From: an uncultured Bacilli bacterium
GTDB taxonomy: Bacteria > Bacillota_I > Bacilli_A > RF39 > UBA660
NCBI GenBank assembly: GCA_934167935.1
Contig: CAKPMH010000015.1
Span: forward strand, 1 to 31,220
Direction of reading: 5' to 3'
DNA: 31,220 bases
Part shown: positions 25,821 to 31,220 of the stretch, piece by piece
How the letters are laid out: each line of letters starts with the position of its first letter
How positions within the stretch are numbered: position 1 is the first letter of the stretch
Made by a program: the position numbers and the translations under genes
Notes under the pieces: model-generated
Told to the model about the DNA's origin: nothing
Databases searched by the model: none
The model's input: the letters and a program-made list of their open reading frames with translations, nothing else

Positions 25821-26395
25821 ATAAAATATGGGTATTTTTTATTATAGTTGGAATAATTACTTGTATAATAAATGGTGATATAGAACTATTAAATAAAGAA
25901 ATTTTAAACTCATCAACAGATGCCTTAGATATGATTATAAAAATTTTTCCTGTAATTGCGTTATGGCTTGGTATAATGAATATTGCAAAAGAATCAAAAT
26001 TACTAGATAAATTATCCCATCTAATGCAACCACTTTTAAGAAAAATATTTAATGAAATACCTGAAAATCATGAATCATTAGGATATATATCATCAAATAT
26101 AATAGCTAATATGGCAGGTCTTGGTAATGCTGCAACTCCATTTGGACTAAAAGCCATGAAGTCATTACAAACATTAAATAAAAATTCTAAAGTAGCAACA
26201 AATAGTATGGTAACATTTTTAGTTATAAATACAAGTGGAGTTACTATAATACCAACAACTATAATATCACTTAGAATGATGCATAAAAGTGTTTCTCCAA
26301 CCAGTATAGTATTACCATGTATTTTAGCAACCTTTTTATCTTTAATAGGCGGTATTATTGTAGATAGAATATTAAGAAGGTGTAAATATAAATAA
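25814..26395 (+). CDS. spmA: Spore maturation protein SpmA
   Basis: SpmA is a membrane protein that acts with SpmB and DacB to give dehydrated, heat-resistant spores. The 193-residue protein has the nucleoside-transporter-like gate pattern: SSTDALDMIIKIFPVIALWLGIMNIAKESKLLDKLSHLMQPLLRKIF, then SSNIIANMAGLGNAATPFGLKAMKSLQ and a C-terminal membrane hairpin. This matches SpmA (B. subtilis about 196 residues). It begins inside the end of dacB (7-nt overlap), and its last 8 nt overlap the proposed start of spmB. Confidence 0.93.
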   Translation: MVNKIWVFFIIVGIITCIINGDIELLNKEILNSSTDALDMIIKIFPVIALWLGIMNIAKESKLLDKLSHLMQPLLRKIFNEIPENHESLGYISSNIIANMAGLGNAATPFGLKAMKSLQTLNKNSKVATNSMVTFLVINTSGVTIIPTTIISLRMMHKSVSPTSIVLPCILATFLSLIGGIIVDRILRRCKYK

Positions 26396-26906
26396 TATAT
26401 CAAATTATATCTTACCAATTATAGTACTCATAGTAATTATTCATGGTACTTTAAAAAAAATAAATATTTATGATACATTTATAGATGGAGCAAAAGAAAG
26501 CTTTGATTTAATTTTTTCAATGTTTCCTTGTATGCTTGCAATGATATTTTCTCTTAATATATTTATAAAAAGTGGAATTTTAAATAATCTGTTTGATTTA
26601 TTAAAACCTATTTTATCATTAATAAATGTTCCAAAAGAAACATTCCCCATGATGATATTAAGACCAATTTCTGGAAGTACTTCCCTAGCTTACTTAAATG
26701 ATATTATGAAAAACTATGGCCCTGATTCAAAAGCAGGAATTTTAGGAAGTGTTATACAAGGATCGACAGATACAACCCTTTATGTAATAACATTGTATTT
26801 TGGAAGTATAGGTATAACAAAAATAAAACATGCCCTTTGGGCAGGATTGATAGCTGATTTAATAGGTATAGTATCGGCTATTATAATTGTTAATATAATG
26901 TTTTAA
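26388..26906 (+). CDS. spmB: Spore maturation protein SpmB, probable ATA start
   Basis: SpmB is the partner of SpmA. From 26388 the frame encodes a 172-residue protein (B. subtilis 178): NNISNYILPIIVLIVIIHG as first helix, then KKINIYDTFIDGAKESFD, FPCMLAMIFSLNIFIKSG and the family segment RPISGSTSLAYL. No ATG, GTG or TTG exists between the upstream in-frame stop (26361-26363) and an internal ATG at 26520, which would delete the first helix and the conserved GAKE segment. AGAAGGTG (26375-26382) lies 5 nt before ATA at 26388, an ideal spacing. I therefore place the start at ATA. A sequencing error seems less likely, as no nearby indel would restore ATG. Confidence 0.88.
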   Translation: MNNISNYILPIIVLIVIIHGTLKKINIYDTFIDGAKESFDLIFSMFPCMLAMIFSLNIFIKSGILNNLFDLLKPILSLINVPKETFPMMILRPISGSTSLAYLNDIMKNYGPDSKAGILGSVIQGSTDTTLYVITLYFGSIGITKIKHALWAGLIADLIGIVSAIIIVNIMF

Positions 26907-26934
26907 AAAATATATAAATAAAATATATTTTTTT
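26905..26934 (+). terminator. Weak A/T-only terminator after spmB
   Basis: AAAAATATAT pairs with ATATATTTTT around a 7-nt loop, followed by more T. The stem has no G or C, so it may be only partly effective. Confidence 0.45.
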
Positions 26935-26954
26935 ATACGAACTAATTTATCAGG

Positions 26955-26983
26955 TTGAAATAATTAAATAATTATATTATAAT
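26955..26983 (+). promoter_or_regulatory. Sigma-A promoter for the 27004-29223 pair
   Basis: TTGAAA (26955-26960), exactly 17 nt, TATAAT (26978-26983). The ATG is 20 nt further, after AAGGTGAT. Confidence 0.75.
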
Positions 26984-27003
26984 TAACTAGCCAAGGTGAT
27001 AAT

Positions 27004-28197
27004 ATGAAGTTTGATTTAAGAAGTTTTTTTATCTCAATAAGTATATTATTTTTAAGCTTTATGATTGGTTTATATGGTGCTAGATTTATATATTATTATA
27101 AAAGCGAAAATAAACAAAAAAGTACAAATTATAATATATATGAGTATTATATAGAAAAAGAAAGTATAGCTAAAAATAATCTAATAGAAGAAAATAAAAA
27201 TTATTATTTTTATAAAAATAATCAAAATAATTATTTATACTATAGTGGACTTTTATATAGAATACTATATATAAATGAAAACTTTCTTTATGTAATAACA
27301 GATGAAAGTATTACTAATTTAAAATATGGAGAAAATGAGTCTTATAATACTTCAAATGTAAAAAAATGGTTAGAAGAAGTATACTTAAAAAATATAAATG
27401 ATAAATACTTAAAAAATAAAGAAGTAAGTTTATTAGATATTGAAACATTTAATAAAATAGGAAAAGAAAAAAGTAATATTTTAAATAATGATTTTTGGGC
27501 ATTAAAAGATAATAAAGCATTAGTAATAACAGAGAATGGAAAAATAACAAAAACAAATAACTATAGTGATTTTTTATCAGTTAGACCAGTTATAAAGTTA
27601 GATTCTAATAGTATTATAGTTAGTGGAACAGGTACAAAAACAAACCCAATTATAATAGAAAAAAGAACTAAAAAAACATTAAATGATTTATATGTTGGTG
27701 AATATATAAACTATAAGAATAATAAATATAGAATAATAGAAAAAAATAATGATTATGTAAAGGTACTAAGTTTAAATAAATTAAAAGAGCAAAAAATATT
27801 TTCAAATTATACAAATGACTATAATTTAAAATATAAAAATAATTTAGCAACTTACTTAAATAAAACATATATAAAAAACTTTAATGAAAAAGATTTAGTA
27901 AAAATAAATTATTATATAGGTGAATATAATTTAGATTATGAAGAAACATTAAAAGAAAAAGTAAATACATATATTGGTTTGTTAAAAATAGGAGATTATT
28001 TTATAAATAATATCAAAAATAGTTATACGCTAACTAAAAATAAAAATGGTATTTATATGATAAATGAAAAAGGATTACTTTATATAGAAGATATAGATAA
28101 AAAATTAGATGTATATCCAGTACTTGCTTTTAATAAAAATAAAAATATTATAAGTGGTAATGGATTAATAAATAATCCTTATGTAGTAGGTGAATAA
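27004..28197 (+). CDS. Membrane-anchored protein with two DUF6273-like modules
   Basis: One N-terminal membrane helix (about 8-30) is followed by 365 extracytoplasmic residues. Two modules of similar plan can be seen. Module 1, about 75-218, goes from YYSGLLYRILYINENFLYVITDES through VKKWLEEVYL to LSVRPVIKLDSNSIIVSGTGTKTNPII. Module 2, about 225-397, goes from VGEYINYKNNKYRIIEKNNDYVKVLSL to VYPVLAFNKNKNIISGNGLINNPYVV. Each closes with SGxGxxxNP. The same ending occurs in the 330-1433 protein. The plan is that of DUF6273-type surface modules. The gene is followed with no gap by a phosphodiester glycosidase, and both lie under one good promoter. Function is unknown. Confidence 0.75.
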   Translation: MKFDLRSFFISISILFLSFMIGLYGARFIYYYKSENKQKSTNYNIYEYYIEKESIAKNNLIEENKNYYFYKNNQNNYLYYSGLLYRILYINENFLYVITDESITNLKYGENESYNTSNVKKWLEEVYLKNINDKYLKNKEVSLLDIETFNKIGKEKSNILNNDFWALKDNKALVITENGKITKTNNYSDFLSVRPVIKLDSNSIIVSGTGTKTNPIIIEKRTKKTLNDLYVGEYINYKNNKYRIIEKNNDYVKVLSLNKLKEQKIFSNYTNDYNLKYKNNLATYLNKTYIKNFNEKDLVKINYYIGEYNLDYEETLKEKVNTYIGLLKIGDYFINNIKNSYTLTKNKNGIYMINEKGLLYIEDIDKKLDVYPVLAFNKNKNIISGNGLINNPYVVGE

Positions 28198-29223
28198 ATG
28201 AAAAGACGAAGAATAAAAAAATGGATAATAATATTGTTTATAATTCTTGATATTGGAGCTGTTTCATGTCTATTACTAGCATATGGTCCAAATAAGAAAT
28301 TTAAAAACTTTTTAATAACAACAGCCATGTCTACAATGAATCACAAATATTTAGCGCGTACTATATATACAGAAAAAACAATAAATAACGTACTAAAAGA
28401 AAATAAATTGGAAGAAATAGATGAAGAAATAGATGTAGATGCAATAGAAATAGGAACATATAAAACAAAAAATTATGAATCAAAAGAAGAAGAACAAATA
28501 TTAAAAAAAGATAAAAATAATGAATTATATAAAATAATAAAAGAAGAAAAAAAAGATAAAACATATTATATTGCTGTTATATATGATCCATCAAGAATAA
28601 GCCTTGAAGAGGCAGAAAATAAAGGAGTAGTTGGACAAACTATAAAAGAGATAGCTAACTCAAATAATGCATATCTAGCTATAAATGCAAGTGGATTTGT
28701 AGATACTGGTGGAAATGGAAATGGTGCATCTGCAACAGGAGTTGTAATAAAAGATTCAAAAGTAGTATGGAATGGTAAACCAAATAGATGGGGTGGAGGC
28801 CTAATTGGCTTTAATAAAGATCATAAATTAGTTTTAACAAAAGAAAGCGCTAGTAAAGCAATAGAAAAAGGATTAGTAGATGCTGTTACCTTTGGTCCAT
28901 TTTTAATGATAAATGGTGAAGAAGCAAAAGTGTTTGGAAATGGAGGATCTGGTGTTCATCCAAGAACTATAATTGCTCAAAGACAAGATGGAATAGTTTT
29001 ATTTATAGTAATAGATGGAAATGGTAATAAAACAGGATATCGTGGTGGTGCAGATTATAAAGAAATGATCGAACTTTTAAAAAAATACAAAGCATATAAT
29101 GCGGCAAATTTAGATGGAGGAGCATCTAGTATACTAATAGAAAAAAATAAAATTGTTAATAATCCAGTTGGTTATGGAGCAACAGGAGAAAGAAGACATC
29201 CTAATGCATGGGTATTAAAATGA
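28198..29223 (+). CDS. Phosphodiester glycosidase (NAGPA domain), membrane-anchored
   Basis: The protein of 341 residues has a basic N-terminus and one membrane helix (about 9-29). After a charged linker, the NAGPA / DUF2233 domain spans about 115-341. Its marks are YLAINASGFVDTGGNGNGASATGVVI, WGGGLIGF, AVTFGPFLMINGE, VHPRTIIAQRQDG and YNAANLDGGASSILI. These proteins cleave sugar-phosphodiester bonds; human NAGPA uncovers mannose 6-phosphate, and bacterial members act on wall or extracellular polymers. The ATG follows the previous stop codon directly. Its ribosome site, GTAGGTGAATAA, lies inside the upstream gene. Confidence 0.9.
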   Translation: MKRRRIKKWIIILFIILDIGAVSCLLLAYGPNKKFKNFLITTAMSTMNHKYLARTIYTEKTINNVLKENKLEEIDEEIDVDAIEIGTYKTKNYESKEEEQILKKDKNNELYKIIKEEKKDKTYYIAVIYDPSRISLEEAENKGVVGQTIKEIANSNNAYLAINASGFVDTGGNGNGASATGVVIKDSKVVWNGKPNRWGGGLIGFNKDHKLVLTKESASKAIEKGLVDAVTFGPFLMINGEEAKVFGNGGSGVHPRTIIAQRQDGIVLFIVIDGNGNKTGYRGGADYKEMIELLKKYKAYNAANLDGGASSILIEKNKIVNNPVGYGATGERRHPNAWVLK

Positions 29224-29225
29224 TA

Positions 29226-29255
29226 AAAATAAAAGAAAAATCTTTTATTTTTTTT
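29226..29255 (+). terminator. Terminator after the phosphodiester glycosidase gene
   Basis: AAAATAAAAGA pairs with TCTTTTATTTT around an AAAA loop, 11 bp, followed by a T-run. Confidence 0.85.
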
Positions 29256-29295
29256 AAAATTATTATATACTAGAATAAAATAGGAGGGGATTAAA

Positions 29296-30888
29296 GTGGT
29301 ACTTAGAAAACCATATAAATTTCTTATAAAGCATTTTAGAATGATACATTTAATTCTTGCAATATTAAGTGGTTATTTACTTACTAAAACAAATAGAACA
29401 CTAAGTTTTTTTAATGATTATTTAAATAATAATGAAACATTAATAGGAAATGGTACAGCTAGTGAATATTTTAGTGGGTTAATGACTTTATTTATAGTAA
29501 TAATTTTAATTGGTATAATTACAATTACGGTTATTATGAAAATGAAAGATAAACCTATAACTTTCTATATTATAACTTTAGTTGCATATATTTTTATTGG
29601 AGTAATATATGCATATGATAGTTCATTAATAAAACAACTTGAATTAAAAGTACTTGATATAAGAACAATTAAATTAGCTAGTGATTTAACCCTTATTTGT
29701 TTTTTGGTTCAAACGTTTTCAACTATTATTTTATCTGTAAGAGCAGTAGGATTTGATTTAAAGAAATTTAATTTTGATAAAGATTTTGAATTAGAAATAG
29801 ATGAAAAAGATAATGAAGAATTTGAATTTGATGTTTCTATAGATAAAAACAAAATAAAAAGAAATACTAAAAAAAGTATAAGAAATTTAAAATATGCTTA
29901 TCATGAAAATAAATTTATTGTTAATATAGCTATAGTAGTTTTTATAGTTTTAATAGGCGGTATTATTTATTTGAATAAAGAAGTATATAATAAAATTTAT
30001 AAAAAAGGTGAAATAGTTACTACAACACAATTTTCATATTTATTAAAGGATAGTTTTTTAGTAAATACTGATTATAGAAATAATAAGATAACAGATAATT
30101 ATATTGTTGTTGTAAGATTAAAAATCAAAAATAATTTAAAAGATACTATTAACTTAGAAACTGCAAGAGTTTTACTTCATATTGGTAAAGTTACATATAA
30201 TCCAACAACAAAATATAAAGATAGTTTAATTGATTTAGGAACAGATATATCAAATAAAAAGTTAAAAAAAGATTTTGAAGAATACATAATAGCATTTGAA
30301 ATACCAAAAAAAGATATTGATAAAAAAATGACAATCAGTTATACAGATTTATCAAATAAAGTTTATACAACTAAATTAAATAATATTAAATTTGAAAATG
30401 GAACAAATGTGTCATCAAAACTAAATGAATATATAACTTTAAATAATGATATAATTAAAAATGTCAAATTTGAAATAACAGATTATAAAATAGATGACAA
30501 AGTAAAATCTACATACACATTTTGTGAAACAAAAGATAATTGTTATGAGTCATATGAGTATATTGTTCCAAGTTTAACAGATAATTATGAAAAAGCAATC
30601 TTAAGACTAGATGGTGATATAGATTTTAATAAACAAACTATTAAAAACTTTAATGATTTATCCGATTTTATAGAAAACTATGGTAGTATAACATATAAAA
30701 TAACAGATTCAAAAACAAAAAAACAAGAAGTTAAACAAATGAATACCAAGATAAAAGAAGTGCTACCACAAAAAAGTGATGAATTAGGTACATATTATTT
30801 TGAAGTTTATAAAGAGATTAAAAATGCTGATGAAATAACTCTAGTTTTAAATATTAGAGGAAACATATATGAATACAAATTAAAATGA
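29296..30888 (+). CDS. Multi-helix membrane protein with a large extracytoplasmic domain
   Basis: The protein of 530 residues has about five hydrophobic segments: near 14-30, 62-82, 88-108, 128-148 and 210-227. Between the fourth and fifth lies a charged loop (FDLKKFNFDKDFELEIDEKDNEEFEFD), likely cytoplasmic. The last 300 residues are beta-rich (VVVRLKIKNNLKDTINLETARVLLHIG), as in an Ig-like or DUF4352-type fold. The start is GTG at 29296 with a very strong ribosome site (TAGGAGGGGATTAAAGTG). It has its own weak -10 (TATACT, 29266-29271) and a terminator. I do not recognise the family. Confidence 0.8.
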   Translation: MVLRKPYKFLIKHFRMIHLILAILSGYLLTKTNRTLSFFNDYLNNNETLIGNGTASEYFSGLMTLFIVIILIGIITITVIMKMKDKPITFYIITLVAYIFIGVIYAYDSSLIKQLELKVLDIRTIKLASDLTLICFLVQTFSTIILSVRAVGFDLKKFNFDKDFELEIDEKDNEEFEFDVSIDKNKIKRNTKKSIRNLKYAYHENKFIVNIAIVVFIVLIGGIIYLNKEVYNKIYKKGEIVTTTQFSYLLKDSFLVNTDYRNNKITDNYIVVVRLKIKNNLKDTINLETARVLLHIGKVTYNPTTKYKDSLIDLGTDISNKKLKKDFEEYIIAFEIPKKDIDKKMTISYTDLSNKVYTTKLNNIKFENGTNVSSKLNEYITLNNDIIKNVKFEITDYKIDDKVKSTYTFCETKDNCYESYEYIVPSLTDNYEKAILRLDGDIDFNKQTIKNFNDLSDFIENYGSITYKITDSKTKKQEVKQMNTKIKEVLPQKSDELGTYYFEVYKEIKNADEITLVLNIRGNIYEYKLK

Positions 30889-30909
30889 CAAAAATTTGTC
30901 GTTTTTTTT
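30882..30909 (+). terminator. Terminator after the 29296 gene
   Basis: AAAATGACAA pairs with TTGTCGTTTT (one G-T pair), followed by eight T. The stop codon lies in the left arm. Confidence 0.82.
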
Positions 30910-30950
30910 GTTTTAATTTGATTATTAGTATATTATAAAAAAATTTTTTA

Positions 30951-30959
30951 TGATATACT
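30951..30959 (+). promoter_or_regulatory. Extended -10 promoter of the last gene
   Basis: TGATATACT fits an extended -10 (TG-n-TATACT), 29 nt before the ATG. The -35 region is poor. Confidence 0.45.
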
Positions 30960-30987
30960 TTATGTAGCGATATTAGGAGGAATTAGT

Positions 30988-31220
30988 ATGAAAAAAATGA
31001 AATCAATAATATTAATATTACTAATTTCTTTTATTTTTATAGATAAAGAGAAAGCTTTTTATACTGCACAAGCAGGTACATCATGGAATAATGGTGGAGC
31101 AGGATGCTCTGGATATAACTGTTATTCAAATATCAATAATGAAAAACTAATATTACAAGCAAGATTATATTACATAGATAATGCATCATTCACTCAAGTT
31201 GGAGAGACTTATTATTTTGC
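30988..31220 (+). CDS. Secreted protein, 3' end beyond the window
   Basis: Seventy-seven codons are visible. AGGAGGAATTAGTATG is a strong ribosome site. The product starts MKKMKSIILILLISFIFI, a signal peptide or anchor, with possible cleavage near AQA. The mature start, GTSWNNGGAGCSGYNCYSN, is rich in Gly, Ser and Asn and has two Cys. The protein is exported. Too little is present to name the family. Confidence 0.75.
   Translation, partial: MKKMKSIILILLISFIFIDKEKAFYTAQAGTSWNNGGAGCSGYNCYSNINNEKLILQARLYYIDNASFTQVGETYYF

Overview
The window is a very AT-rich, gene-dense piece of a bacterial chromosome. It uses the standard code: TGA ends the phosphodiester glycosidase gene at 29221-29223 and nadD, and Trp is TGG. 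Shine-Dalgarno sites are Gram-positive in type, often GGTGAT or GGAGG 5-9 nt before ATG. Endospore genes (a CotY/CotZ-type coat protein, a SpoIID-type protein, dacB-spmA-spmB) together with anaerobic pyruvate formate-lyase and its activase point to a spore-forming, fermentative, low-GC Bacillota. The style resembles the uncultured gut Bacilli once filed under Tenericutes/Mollicutes; the exact lineage is inference. I see no phage, transposon, plasmid or CRISPR signal.

Layout. 1-260: tRNA-Tyr (5' end cut off), tRNA-Gln and tRNA-Lys. 330-3169: a membrane-anchored surface protein, a DUF368/PopT undecaprenyl-phosphate translocase, a small unknown protein and a Cys-rich spore coat protein. 3339-8512: patatin-like lipase and ligA, then a coiled-coil protein with 28 tandem EPTxE pentapeptides and a small partner. 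8617-12237: pflB-pflA and an unknown helical protein. 12278-16685: uppP (reverse strand), a DUF3603-like pair, a lipoprotein, a SpoIID-CHAP fusion and a second lipoprotein. 16736-24668: NAD metabolism. 24738-26906: dacB-spmA-spmB. 27004-31220: cell-envelope proteins, ending in a secreted protein cut by the window edge.

The most interesting part is the NAD block. One strong promoter drives a small unknown protein, a nicotinamidase fused to a paralogue of that protein, nicotinate phosphoribosyltransferase, a Nudix hydrolase, NAD synthetase, PRPP synthetase and NaMN adenylyltransferase. This is a full Preiss-Handler salvage route with its own PRPP supply. Just beyond lies an NrtR-type regulator (degenerate Nudix domain plus winged helix). 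Three copies of an 11-bp palindrome, TGTTA-N-TAACA, sit at the promoter, in the leader and before the fusion gene. I propose them as NrtR operators.

Other points worth checking: spmB has no ATG, GTG or TTG at its proper N-terminus and seems to start at ATA. Two genes on either side of a divergent promoter appear frameshifted at 7-nt homopolymers. The CHAP domain of the SpoIID fusion has Ser where catalytic Cys is expected. Two steps of undecaprenyl-phosphate recycling (PopT-like and UppP) are both present, about 10 kb apart.
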